Shown in pieces: positions 1 through 8,129 of a stretch of DNA of 64,000 nucleotides. A program made the position numbers and the translations under genes. This stretch comes from Marinimicrobium hydrolyticum (lineage in GTDB: Bacteria; Pseudomonadota; Gammaproteobacteria; Pseudomonadales; Cellvibrionaceae), in assembly GCF_030848505.1 (NCBI RefSeq), contig NZ_JAVDDU010000009.1:62001-126000 (forward strand), written 5' to 3'. Every line of letters begins with the position of its first letter. Position 1 is the first letter of the stretch. A model generated the notes under the pieces. That model was not told the DNA's origin. It worked only from the letters and a program-made list of their open reading frames with translations, and made no database searches.

Positions 1-637
1 AGAACTCCAACTCCGGGCGCAGCTGGGGGCTTTCACCTGGCCGCATGGGCGGGTGTGGCAATAAATCATGCAGGAGTAACAGCAGCACCCGACCGAGGCT
101 GTAGACATCGGAACGCTCATCCAAAGCGCCGCCTTCACGCTGCTCGGGGCTCAAATAGGTGTTCCAGTCAGCATCGGTGCCCGCCGACCAGCCCATGCCA
201 AAGTCCAGAACCATCGGACGGCTGTCCTCGGCATGCAAGATTATGTTCTCGGGTTTGAGGTTGCCGTGTACGCAGCCTTGCAGATTGGCCGCATCCAGCG
301 CGCGCGCGACCTCCTCTAGAATGCTCAGCTGTTCGGGCAGATCCAGCTCGAAGCGCTTGTGCCTCAAGTTTCGGCCTGGAACATACTCCATGGCCAGGTA
401 GAATCGCCCACCGTGGCTGCCCTGCTCATACACTGAGGCGATGCTGGGGTGTTCGAGTTCACTCAGTAGCGACGCCTGGCGCGCAAACTGCTCACCGAAG
501 GCCTTGTCGGCAGAAACCTGTGCGGAAAAAACTTTGAGCGCTACTTCCCGGTCGGCGTTTTCCACAAACGCCAGATAAACCGTCGCCGAACGCCCCTCTC
601 CCAAAGTGTCAACAATGTTATAACCCGGTATTTCCAT
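1..637 (-). CDS. Serine/threonine kinase-like protein, C-terminus off the window
   Basis: The minus-strand frame from the ATG at 637 stays open to base 1, so about 212 residues are visible. They read as a Hanks-type kinase domain: glycine loop LGEGRSATVY, VALK lysine, hinge AMEYVPG, catalytic loop VHGNLKPENI, VLDFG and YLSPEQ. The HRD triad is HGN here: arginine becomes glycine and the catalytic aspartate becomes asparagine, while the VALK lysine and DFG aspartate remain. It may therefore be a weak kinase or a pseudokinase scaffold. It lies 22 bp downstream of the STAS gene and after the PP2C response regulator, so it is probably the third gene of a partner-switching operon and a candidate regulator of the STAS protein's phosphorylation. 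The fold is clear; activity is uncertain. Confidence 0.85.
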   Translation of the reverse strand, partial: MEIPGYNIVDTLGEGRSATVYLAFVENADREVALKVFSAQVSADKAFGEQFARQASLLSELEHPSIASVYEQGSHGGRFYLAMEYVPGRNLRHKRFELDLPEQLSILEEVARALDAANLQGCVHGNLKPENIILHAEDSRPMVLDFGMGWSAGTDADWNTYLSPEQREGGALDERSDVYSLGRVLLLLLHDLLPHPPMRPGESPQLRPELEF

Positions 638-659
638 GGCACCACCTGCCGCTGCCGAC

Positions 660-1142
660 TCAGGTTTTTTCAAGCATGTTTACCAAATTGCGAAAGGTTT
701 CCCGGTTGTTTTCGTTTAAGCTCATCAAAATTTTGTGCGCCTCCAGAACCTTGTCTTTTACCCTACTCTCTTCAATGGCCTTGTCGGGCAAGGGCGTGTC
801 CGCGCTCACAGGCGGTTCTAAATCATTCACTATCTTTAAAATTTCGTCAAACCCCATCGTTTCCAGCAGGCGGTTGATACTGGGGTTCGAGGAATACACA
901 ACCGGTATGACGTCTCGCTGCTCCCTTCCCTGCAAAGCAATTTTCGCCATCAGCCCCAACGTTGTGCTGTCTATGGCTTCTGCCTCGGTCAAATCAAATA
1001 ACACGCCGGAGAAGTCAGCCTGGCTGAACATGGCATCAATAAACTGATCGAACGAGATACACAGGGTCAAGCGAACATCGCCAACCATTTTGATGACGTA
1101 AACACCTTGGTGGTCTGCAACCAAAATCTGACCGGGGCGCAT
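660..1142 (-). CDS. STAS-domain anti-sigma factor antagonist
   Basis: This 160-residue protein has a STAS domain over about residues 10-110. The motif AIDSTTLGLM carries the Ser/Thr normally phosphorylated in SpoIIAA-like anti-anti-sigma factors. A charged helical tail of about 45 residues follows, which is longer than in the minimal family. It lies 6 bp downstream of a response regulator-PP2C phosphatase gene and 22 bp upstream of a kinase-like gene. By family knowledge, the unphosphorylated STAS protein sequesters an anti-sigma factor or another target, the phosphatase activates it and a kinase inactivates it. From memory it matches the PA2797 position in Pseudomonas. The output (biofilm, motility or stress) cannot be read from the sequence. 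Confidence 0.85.
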   Translation of the reverse strand: MRPGQILVADHQGVYVIKMVGDVRLTLCISFDQFIDAMFSQADFSGVLFDLTEAEAIDSTTLGLMAKIALQGREQRDVIPVVYSSNPSINRLLETMGFDEILKIVNDLEPPVSADTPLPDKAIEESRVKDKVLEAHKILMSLNENNRETFRNLVNMLEKT

Positions 1143-1148
1143 ACAGAC

Positions 1149-2333
1149 TTACCTCTTAACGATGGTCAACACTGCAATGTCGTCAGGTGTGTCGCTTACA
1201 TCCCTGATGCCCAAAACGTTGCATACACTATCAAGGCTAGCACTGTTTTGAGCCACAAGCTCGAGTAACCGAGTTTCTTTTTCCTGCAAGCTCTTGGCGG
1301 AGATTAATTCCAGCACGCCATCGGAAAAACACACCAGAGAAAAGGCATCCGGCAAGGTCCGGCTGTGCACTTGCCATTCCACGTCGCTAAAAATGCCCAC
1401 GGGCTTACCGCTCCCTGCGAGAAATTCCGCACCCTGTGATGTCACCAGTATCGGCATAGGTAAATGACCCGCCACCACGTAGCGCATTTGCTGAGTGTGG
1501 GTGTCTACTACCCCGACAAAAAAAGTAAGGTGGTGGTTCAGCCTAGTTTCGTTAAGTTCTTCGTTAATTCGCTGCAGCATGATATTGGTGCCATGCTCGA
1601 AGGACTGTTGGTCACCAAATAACCCTTCTTCGCGCACCATTCGACTGACCAAGTGCTTTAACCATATGGTGACGAATGCCGAAGAGGCGCCGTGGCCCGA
1701 AACGTCCGCTAAATAGAACGCCAGATAACGTTGATTCAGATAGGCGTAATCGACGAAATCGCCGCTGAGGTACAACGAGGGAGCGATGTGGTGAGCGGCA
1801 TGGTAGCCTTCTGGGGTGGCCAGGGGTTTGGGCATGAGGCGCTGTTGAACCTGGCGACCCGCCAATTGATCCCGCTCCAGTACACGCAGGTTCTCTTTCA
1901 GGCCGCGGTTGGCATACTCCAGCTTGTCCCGGTAGCGCTGATTTTGCAGTAGTAAATCCCGCCGCTCCAGGGCCTTGCGCACTGAGTGCACCAGTACTTC
2001 CATGTCCACGATTGGCTTAATGAGGTAATCACTGGCCCCCAGGCGCAGGGCTGACACCACATCGCCCATCACGCCAGCGCCGGAAACCACAACAACCGGG
2101 GTATCGGGGGCTTGCTCGTGAATCGCTTTGAGCACTTGCAGCCCATCAAAGCCGGGCATGCGCAAATCGGTAATGACAAGCTCGGGGAGGTGGTCACGAA
2201 AGGCTTCCAGACCGGAGGGGCCGTCTACGGCTTCAAGCACGTCAAAGCCACTGTCCTCCAAGTACGCCACAATACTTTGGCGAACAGGCGCGTCATCGTC
2301 GATGATCAGCAGTTTTCTGCTTTCGTCGGTCAT
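1149..2333 (-). CDS. Response regulator with PP2C/SpoIIE phosphatase domain
   Basis: The 394-residue protein has an N-terminal receiver domain (residues about 6-125; acidic pair IDDD, phospho-acceptor in LVITDLRMPG, conserved lysine in DYLIKPI). A coiled-coil linker of about 35 residues follows, then a SpoIIE/PP2C-type phosphatase domain with the metal-binding motifs SGDFVDYAYL, LADVSGHG and FSDGVLEL. Such proteins couple a histidine-kinase phosphorelay to dephosphorylation of a STAS protein, as HsbR and RssB-like regulators do in Pseudomonas. It is the first gene of the operon with the STAS gene 6 bp downstream and the kinase-like gene after that. No cognate histidine kinase lies next to it. 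Confidence 0.9.
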   Translation of the reverse strand: MTDESRKLLIIDDDAPVRQSIVAYLEDSGFDVLEAVDGPSGLEAFRDHLPELVITDLRMPGFDGLQVLKAIHEQAPDTPVVVVSGAGVMGDVVSALRLGASDYLIKPIVDMEVLVHSVRKALERRDLLLQNQRYRDKLEYANRGLKENLRVLERDQLAGRQVQQRLMPKPLATPEGYHAAHHIAPSLYLSGDFVDYAYLNQRYLAFYLADVSGHGASSAFVTIWLKHLVSRMVREEGLFGDQQSFEHGTNIMLQRINEELNETRLNHHLTFFVGVVDTHTQQMRYVVAGHLPMPILVTSQGAEFLAGSGKPVGIFSDVEWQVHSRTLPDAFSLVCFSDGVLELISAKSLQEKETRLLELVAQNSASLDSVCNVLGIRDVSDTPDDIAVLTIVKR

Positions 2334-2611
2334 TCGCTCTGTCCAGCGGCGGAAAAAAGGGGGGTCATTTAAGGCGCATTACACTACTCTCTTCCCTTCG
2401 CCGGCGCAAGTTCACATGCCAGAATCCGCACCTGTTTCAAGCCCGCACCGAGCCCCAGGCCCGGCACGGACTTTTCTCGACCGACCACCTGTTCAAGCCT
2501 CAGTTTTTGGCGTAGATTTGGAATTGAGAGCGGTTTGGTACCTCTCTGCGGATTTCCGTCTGGAACTGCGAACAATGCCAATGGATCAAGGCTGAATGAT
2601 AGGAGTTAGCT

Positions 2612-2917
2612 ATGAGCTTAGGTGATCGAGCCTTCAGCGAGAAGCGAGACTTTATTCGCATGAAAATTGATACTCCCCTCAGAGCACAAATTACGGGAGA
2701 CGGCATAGCAGTGGACGGCTTGTGTCATGAACTCAGTGGCGGCGGCATGCGCCTGGAAACCACCCACAGCCTGCCTCCCGGCACCGAGCTGGACGTGACC
2801 ATCTCCTCGGAGCATGGCCACAACCCCACCCTGCGGGCCAAGACGCGCGTAACGCGCGTACATGCAGAACACAGCGGCTATGTATTGGGAATGGAAATTC
2901 TCGAAATCCTTGGCTAA
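2612..2917 (+). CDS. PilZ-domain cyclic-di-GMP binding protein
   Basis: This 101-residue protein is essentially one PilZ domain. The N-terminal arginine motif is in EKRDFIRMKID and the second motif in HELSGGGMRLE, which fits the (D/N)xSxxG signature with E in the first position. The start ATG at 2612 has AGGAG about 6 bases upstream. PilZ domains bind cyclic-di-GMP and relay it to motility, secretion or polysaccharide machinery, usually through a partner. The gene diverges from the PP2C/STAS operon and faces mlaA, and a GGDEF-EAL protein lies 1.1 kb away. The target of this one is unknown. Confidence 0.85.
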   Translation: MSLGDRAFSEKRDFIRMKIDTPLRAQITGDGIAVDGLCHELSGGGMRLETTHSLPPGTELDVTISSEHGHNPTLRAKTRVTRVHAEHSGYVLGMEILEILG

Positions 2918-2956
2918 CGGCTGCTCGGAGAAGGGCCGCTGCGCGGGCATGGCGAC

Positions 2957-3715
2957 TTAGAAGTCGTCATCGTAGTCCCCATAATCGCCAAAATCACCGT
3001 AATCACCAAAGTCACCACCAAAGTCATCTTCGACTTCCCCGTCGTGAATCAGGTACTCCCGACGCTGCAGGTAGGCATCGCGAATAAACACGTATCGATC
3101 CCCGATCACGTGCTCCTCCAACTCCATTAACTGCAAACGGTTGTCGATGTGGTAAAAAGCCACCACGCTGTAGCGCGTTCTCGTATGGTCAATATAGAAA
3201 AGCGGATCGGTAGCCCACTCCACGGGCAGCGCCACGGTGTCGCGCACGGTACTCGGCCCCAAGAAGGGCAATACCAAATAGGGCCCCTGACTGACGCCCC
3301 ATACCGCTAGAGTCTGACCAAAATCCTCTTGGTCACCATTTTCCAGCCCCATGTGCTGAGCAACGTCCCACAACCCTCCCACACCCAAGGTCGAGTTAAT
3401 CGCAAAGCGGCCCAAATCCCTTCCTGCCGAACCGGGCTTGCCTTGTAGCAAGCCATTGAGGGCACTGGGCACCTCCATAATGTTGGAAAACGCATTGGAT
3501 ACCCCCCGCTGTACAAAACGCGGCGTTACGAACTTGTAAGCGTTGGTAACAGGGCGCAAGACAAAACGGTCCGCCGTTTCATTAAACGCAAAAACTTTCC
3601 GATTGAAGTTTTCCCAAGGATCAACGTCCTCTTCTGCCCAGGCAGGACCGCTGGCGAGCACGAGCCCGACGCTCAGGAGCAACATCCTTAGTCGGCAGAC
3701 CATTAAGCTATTCAC
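2957..3715 (-). CDS. mlaA: MlaA/VacJ outer-membrane phospholipid-removal protein
   Basis: The 252-residue product matches MlaA along its body: DPWENFNRKVFAFN, the SALNGLLQGKPG region, INSTLGVGG, DFGQTLAVWGV and PYLVLPFLGPSTVRD. MlaA removes mislocalised phospholipid from the outer leaflet of the outer membrane and passes it to MlaC and the MlaFEDB transporter. Unlike the E. coli lipoprotein it has no lipobox cysteine; it has an ordinary signal peptide ending AWA-EE, as I recall for Pseudomonas homologues. The last 20 residues are a low-complexity run built from Asp, Gly, Phe and Tyr in a DFGDYG-like repeat, not a usual part of the family. No other mla genes are in the window. Confidence 0.9.
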   Translation of the reverse strand: MNSLMVCRLRMLLLSVGLVLASGPAWAEEDVDPWENFNRKVFAFNETADRFVLRPVTNAYKFVTPRFVQRGVSNAFSNIMEVPSALNGLLQGKPGSAGRDLGRFAINSTLGVGGLWDVAQHMGLENGDQEDFGQTLAVWGVSQGPYLVLPFLGPSTVRDTVALPVEWATDPLFYIDHTRTRYSVVAFYHIDNRLQLMELEEHVIGDRYVFIRDAYLQRREYLIHDGEVEDDFGGDFGDYGDFGDYGDYDDDF

Positions 3716-4064
3716 CGGGGCTCACCTCGCAAAAGTGGAGAAACGCGCTATTCTGAAGGAACAGCCCTATTCCGTCCAGCATTCACGGCCTAGGCTAAAC
3801 CGCTCCGGCGGGTAAAGTTTTACAAAATTTGTCGCCCGAATCCCAATTGTCGCCCCTATGATGCTTTGGGCGCCAAAGCGACAAAACCTCTGCTGCCCAA
3901 CAATACAAAAGAGTCGCTTTTTTATGCCTTAGCCACTACATTTAACTACGACCTTCTGGTTTGCCTTGTACACTTACAGGCCTTACGACTTCGTTTATCC
4001 AGGTTGATTTCAGGTTGTCGAGCAGACGACCGATCACCGCAGTTGGCAATACGTGGAACGCTAC
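3716..4064. other. Divergent intergenic region between mlaA and the GGDEF-EAL gene
   Basis: These 349 bp separate two divergently transcribed genes and must hold both promoters. The stretch 3900-3990 is AT-richer than its surroundings. I see no convincing gene, RNA or strong operator. Short open frames here have no coding character. Confidence 0.5.
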
Positions 4065-6122
4065 ATGGGAATACCACTTAGAGTGTTATTCATTGAAGAC
4101 TCGGAGCTGGATGCGGAATTAACCGCCGCAGAACTGGCCCGTGGCGACTTCGAGCTCCAGATGGAGAGAGTGGAAACCGAAGATGACATGAGCGCGGCAC
4201 TGGCCGACGCCGACTGGGATCTGGTTATCTGCGATTACCGTCTGCCGCGCTTTAGCGCAGAAGATGCCCTTTCAACTCTGAAAAACAGCAACAAAGACCT
4301 GCCGTTCATTATTACCTCCGGCGCCGTGACCGCAGAAGACGTCGTCAGCCTGCTCAAGCAGGGCGCGCACGACTTCATGGACAAAAACGCACTAGCCCGG
4401 TTGGTGCCGGCAGTGGAACGCGAGCTGCGCGATGCGAAGATCCGCGAGCAGCGCCGAGTGGCCGAGCAGCGCGTACGCGTCTTGTCTAGAGCCATTGAGC
4501 AAAGCCCAGTATCCGTGGTTATTACCGATCCCAAAGGCCACATTGAATACGTCAATCCCCGCTTCGAAGAAACCACCGGTTACACGTCCAGTGAAGCCAT
4601 GGGGCGATCTCTCGGCTTTACCCTGCTGGACGAAGAAAGTGCCAGCGCCATGGATGAACTTTGGTCCACAGTCAGCAGCGGTGTGGAGTGGCGAGGCGAA
4701 TTTTGCAATGTGAAGCGTGATGGCCAGCTCATCTGGGAAGCGGTCAATGTCTCTCCATTGACCGATCCCCAAGGCACCTTGACGCACTACGTGGTCATCA
4801 AAGAGGACATCACCGTCCGACGCAGTTACGAAGAACAACTGCTTCGCCAAGCGCACTACGATCATCTGACCGGCCTGGCAAATCGCGTACTGCTGATGGA
4901 CAGGCTGACCGTCGCCCTGGAAAATGCCGCGCGCACGGGTCAACAAACCGCCTTGCTGGGTATTGACCTGGACCATTTTAAGAACGTCAATGACAGCCTT
5001 GGCCACAGCGTCGGGGACAACCTGCTGAAAGAAGCGGCGCAGCGCTTAAGCAGCTGCATTCGCGGCGGTGATACCCTCGCCCGCATGGGGGGTGACGAGT
5101 TCGTCGTGGTGCTGCCGCAAATCACCAACTTGCGGGATGTACACAAAATAGCGGAAAACATTGTTCGCCAGTTCGAGCGCCCGTTCACCATTATCGGCAA
5201 AGATTACTTTGTCACCAGCAGCGTGGGCATAGCGTTGTACCCGGAGGACGGCGGCAATCCGCATTTGATTTTGCGCAATGCTGATTTGGCCATGTACAAG
5301 GCCAAAGATTTGGGGCGTAACCAGTACCACTTTTTTACCGAAGACATAAACCAGAGATTAATGCAGCGCCTGGAGCTGGAAACCCGCATTCGTCACGTCA
5401 TTACCAAAGACGAACTGCTGCTGCACTACCAACCGATTTATAACCTTAGCGACAACAGCGTCGCGGGCTTCGAAGCTCTGGTACGTTGGCGCCAAGCCGA
5501 CGGTAGCTTACGTATGCCGGGCGACTTTATTCCCGTCGCTGAGGACATAGGCATTATTCAGGAAATAGACAGCTGGGTGCTGCAAGCCGCCTGCAAGGAG
5601 ACATCGAGCTTACTGAACCAGCAACCTGGCGAACTGCGCTTGGCAATCAATATCTCGCCCCGGCAGTTGGAGGCACCCGGCTATGCGGACTTTGTCCGCC
5701 GCCAACTTTCCCTCAATCATCTCAAGCCGAGCCAATTGGAGCTGGAAATTACAGAGCGGGTATTGGTGAACGATGCTGAAGCCACCCGCACCAATATTGA
5801 GGCTTTATGCAATCTGGGCGTGCGGCTTTCCATTGACGACTTCGGCACCGGCTACTCGTCTCTTGGCTATTTGCAGAAATACCCGTTTCATACGCTCAAG
5901 ATTGATCGAAGTTTTGTTTCCAACATTTCAGAAAATCCCAATGCTCGGCGGCTGATCGAGACGATCATCACCATGGCGCACGGTTTGGATATGGAAGTGG
6001 TCGCCGAGGGGATTGAGTCGGAACAGGAGCGACGCTTTTTAATGGAGCACGGCTGCGACCAGGCACAGGGGTTTCTGCTCAGTCGTCCGCTACCGCTACA
6101 CGACGTTATCAGCAATATGTAA
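4065..6122 (+). CDS. Response regulator-PAS-GGDEF-EAL signalling protein
   Basis: The start is taken at ATG 4065; an in-frame GTG at 4053 would add four residues. The protein of about 685 residues has, in order, a receiver domain (residues 1-125; LVICDYRLPRF holds the phospho-acceptor), a short coiled coil, a PAS domain with PAC (about 140-265), a GGDEF domain (about 270-430; intact MGGDEFVV) and an EAL domain (about 445-685; FEALVRW, DDFGTGYSS, VAEGIE). Both catalytic signatures are intact, so it could make and degrade cyclic-di-GMP, with the balance set by phosphorylation and PAS input. A PilZ effector gene lies 1.1 kb upstream. It is a stand-alone transcript with no adjacent kinase. Confidence 0.93.
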   Translation: MGIPLRVLFIEDSELDAELTAAELARGDFELQMERVETEDDMSAALADADWDLVICDYRLPRFSAEDALSTLKNSNKDLPFIITSGAVTAEDVVSLLKQGAHDFMDKNALARLVPAVERELRDAKIREQRRVAEQRVRVLSRAIEQSPVSVVITDPKGHIEYVNPRFEETTGYTSSEAMGRSLGFTLLDEESASAMDELWSTVSSGVEWRGEFCNVKRDGQLIWEAVNVSPLTDPQGTLTHYVVIKEDITVRRSYEEQLLRQAHYDHLTGLANRVLLMDRLTVALENAARTGQQTALLGIDLDHFKNVNDSLGHSVGDNLLKEAAQRLSSCIRGGDTLARMGGDEFVVVLPQITNLRDVHKIAENIVRQFERPFTIIGKDYFVTSSVGIALYPEDGGNPHLILRNADLAMYKAKDLGRNQYHFFTEDINQRLMQRLELETRIRHVITKDELLLHYQPIYNLSDNSVAGFEALVRWRQADGSLRMPGDFIPVAEDIGIIQEIDSWVLQAACKETSSLLNQQPGELRLAINISPRQLEAPGYADFVRRQLSLNHLKPSQLELEITERVLVNDAEATRTNIEALCNLGVRLSIDDFGTGYSSLGYLQKYPFHTLKIDRSFVSNISENPNARRLIETIITMAHGLDMEVVAEGIESEQERRFLMEHGCDQAQGFLLSRPLPLHDVISNM

Positions 6123-6138
6123 TTGGGTGGTAAAAAAA

Positions 6139-6159
6139 CTCCCGCCGATTCGGCGGGAG
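6139..6159 (-). terminator. Rho-independent terminator of the HAD phosphatase gene
   Basis: A perfect 8-bp stem (CTCCCGCC / GGCGGGAG) with a 5-base loop is followed on the minus strand by a run of seven U. It lies 54 bp past the minus-strand HAD gene. It may also slow transcription from the plus-strand GGDEF-EAL gene ending at 6122, although no U run follows on that strand. Confidence 0.8.
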
Positions 6160-6213
6160 CTGGAGTGTTGCGAAAGCAACGAAGGTTTCTTTTAACTTAT
6201 GCCTGGTGCGTGT

Positions 6214-6903
6214 CTAGGCCGGCATCACCACTCGCCAACCGAGTTCTCGAGCGTGAGACTCTAAACCGCGTCCCCCACCGACCACTGTGGCATTGCCTAC
6301 GGCTTTGAGCATCGGTAGATCCGACAAATCATCTCCGTAGGCGTAACAAGTTTCGGCGGAAACTCCCTGTCCCGATAAGAACTGCTGGATCGCCTCCACC
6401 TTGCCATCACCAATCGTCTGCGGTGCCAGTATCTCCCCCGTGTAGCGGCCGTCTCGAACCTCAAGACGGGTACAGAGAATATGGCGTACTCCAAGCTCCT
6501 CGGCGATGGGCTTCAACAACGCCGGAAACGAACCCGACACAAACACCACTTCTCTTCCGGCTTTTTGGTGTGCGCGCAACTCCTCAACCACGGGGATGTG
6601 ATAGAAGCTTGGGTGCTGTTCCTGCGCCCAAACAAACCACTCTTTCCCACGGCGAGTGACTTCCAGCTCCGCCCGACCGGCAAAGTGCTGATAATACAGC
6701 CGGTTGAGGGCATTCCAACAAGCCTGCTCGTGCATGTGCTCTCGCAGATCCGCCCGGTACCGCGCTTCGGCTTCACTATCGCCGGTTACTTGGTACCAGT
6801 AGTCCTGAAAGCTCAGCATGCTTTTCACTGAGATCAGGGTATCGTCCACATCAAAAAACACATAACTTCGATGCGTGACTTCAGCTTTCTGAATAACTGT
6901 CAT
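6214..6903 (-). CDS. HAD-IB family phosphatase, SerB-like
   Basis: The 229-residue product has the HAD motifs: I, FFDVDDTL (nucleophile Asp18, acid Asp20); II, VFVSGSFP; a lysine in IGDGKVEAI; and III, YGDDLSDLPML. The alpha-helical cap between motifs I and II is typical of subfamily IB, which includes phosphoserine phosphatase and acyl-phosphate or lipid-phosphate phosphatases. It lies 22 bp downstream of the AfsA-type gene and is almost certainly cotranscribed, ending at the terminator at 6139-6159. Because A-factor synthesis needs a phosphatase step after AfsA, a role in the same pathway is a reasonable inference. The substrate cannot be told from sequence. Confidence 0.85.
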   Translation of the reverse strand: MTVIQKAEVTHRSYVFFDVDDTLISVKSMLSFQDYWYQVTGDSEAEARYRADLREHMHEQACWNALNRLYYQHFAGRAELEVTRRGKEWFVWAQEQHPSFYHIPVVEELRAHQKAGREVVFVSGSFPALLKPIAEELGVRHILCTRLEVRDGRYTGEILAPQTIGDGKVEAIQQFLSGQGVSAETCYAYGDDLSDLPMLKAVGNATVVGGGRGLESHARELGWRVVMPA

Positions 6904-6925
6904 GGTAAAACTCCCTAGTCAATCG

Positions 6926-7726
6926 TTATACGTTTTCCACGTGCCGCATGGGCTCGTCATACTCTTCGATGTTGCTTGCCAGGCTCGACAAGAACTCCCC
7001 TTGAGTTTTTGAAGCCTGCATGCCCTCACGCTTGCTAATTCTGGCTCTTTCCATAGCGCCAAACGACATGGTGAACTCAGACACAGTTTTGCCACATTGC
7101 TCCACGAAGGTCTCCGCGGCGAAGCTCAACCGACGAGGGTTATCCACCGATCGCTCCGTAATACGAGTGCGAATCACTGCACTTACCGGAAACGTATAGT
7201 GGCTGTAACTGACCGACAAGGCATTAAAGATAAAGGCATAGTCAATGCCGTTGTCCGGCATCAGGAACTGCTCAGTAACGGCGAGCATGGCCTGACGGGC
7301 CGCCTCGATCAAAACCATCCCCTGCACATGCTGACCACTGAGGTGGTCATTCATCAGCTCGCAGTCTTCGTCAATCATCAAATGCAGCTCAAAAGTATCC
7401 TCCGACAACTGCCTGGGCTCGGAAATCAGAGTGTTTCTCGGGTTGCGTTTATGAGAGACCTTGGATGAAGCCCGCTGGGGCAGGCTATGCCAGAGTGAGA
7501 AGTCAAAGTGGGACACGTTGGGAGAGGCCGCCGCATCCTGAAGCAACTGATTCACACAGTCATCTCCCATGCCCTGCCCCGGAACCAGCACAGTCCGGCT
7601 CTGGCTCGGCAACATGTGCACCGGCAAGCTCAAAAGACCTCGGAGCTGCGATACGGTAATCGCGTCCTTATTCTTTACATAGCTAGCAAACTTATCGCCT
7701 ACAACTAATAGGATTCGGTTGTTCAT
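6926..7726 (-). CDS. AfsA-type hot-dog fold protein
   Basis: The start is the ATG at 7726, preceded by GAGGAAAT; a longer frame reaches 7864 but has no ribosome site. In the resulting 266-residue protein, residues 126-145 carry the motif NDHLSGQHVQGM followed by VLIEAARQAM, the signature of the A-factor biosynthesis (AfsA) hot-dog domain. AfsA joins a beta-ketoacyl chain to dihydroxyacetone phosphate in making gamma-butyrolactone signals in Streptomyces. About 100 N-terminal residues (RILLVVGDKF and following) are outside the hot-dog domain and unrecognised. Only one hot-dog domain is evident, whereas classical AfsA has two. The downstream HAD phosphatase supports a biosynthetic operon. Family confidence is good; product identity is inference. 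Confidence 0.75.
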   Translation of the reverse strand: MNNRILLVVGDKFASYVKNKDAITVSQLRGLLSLPVHMLPSQSRTVLVPGQGMGDDCVNQLLQDAAASPNVSHFDFSLWHSLPQRASSKVSHKRNPRNTLISEPRQLSEDTFELHLMIDEDCELMNDHLSGQHVQGMVLIEAARQAMLAVTEQFLMPDNGIDYAFIFNALSVSYSHYTFPVSAVIRTRITERSVDNPRRLSFAAETFVEQCGKTVSEFTMSFGAMERARISKREGMQASKTQGEFLSSLASNIEEYDEPMRHVENV

Positions 7727-8129
7727 AGGTATTTCCTCTAGGTTTTTGTTTTTGAGAGTTGGCCGGTCACCGCGGGAGCGGATCGCGTACCGCCCGAGTC
7801 CATCCGGAGTGGGATTCCCAAGGCGCTCCGCCAGTGCAAAAAGTATTCGCGAGAACGCCTTCACAGATTTATACTGTCAATGGTCACGCGTGACTAGCTT
7901 TCGGCTTGCCGACTGGAGTGAGCCCAAAAAACCAAGAAGAATTGAAAAGGGAGCAACCGTGCGCGCCCAGATGATTTGAGCGCCATGCGAAGTGAGTGCG
8001 TGAACTTGTGGGCTGTAAAAGGGCCTGACGACGGCGACCCGCCACTAAATCCAGTTGAAACGTTTAATCGCCCGATTTAGTCAGCGAATGGACCACCAAT
8101 AAAAAAGTTTCGATTATTTGAGATAGGTT
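7727..8129. other. Divergent intergenic region, AfsA operon / binding-protein gene
   Basis: These 403 bp separate divergent genes. Apart from the candidate promoter and palindrome at 7867-7894 nothing firm is visible. The in-frame upstream extension of the AfsA-type gene (7727-7864) has no start signal and reads as a leader. Confidence 0.5.
7867..7894 (-). promoter_or_regulatory. Candidate promoter and palindromic operator of the AfsA-HAD operon
   Basis: On the minus strand TATAAAT (7873-7867) could be a -10 element. Upstream of it the perfect 12-bp palindrome GTCACGCGTGAC (7883-7894) covers the place of the -35 box, whose sequence is otherwise poor. That arrangement suits a regulator-controlled promoter. 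It implies a leader of about 130 bases before the ATG at 7726. No binding protein is identified. Confidence 0.35.

Noticed and set aside
4392-5006. 204-residue minus-strand frame opposite the GGDEF gene
   Set aside because: It is antisense to PAS and GGDEF motifs; no family resemblance or ribosome site.
7719-7979. 86-residue plus-strand frame in the AfsA upstream region
   Set aside because: It is antisense to the leader and start of the AfsA-type gene, with no ribosome site.
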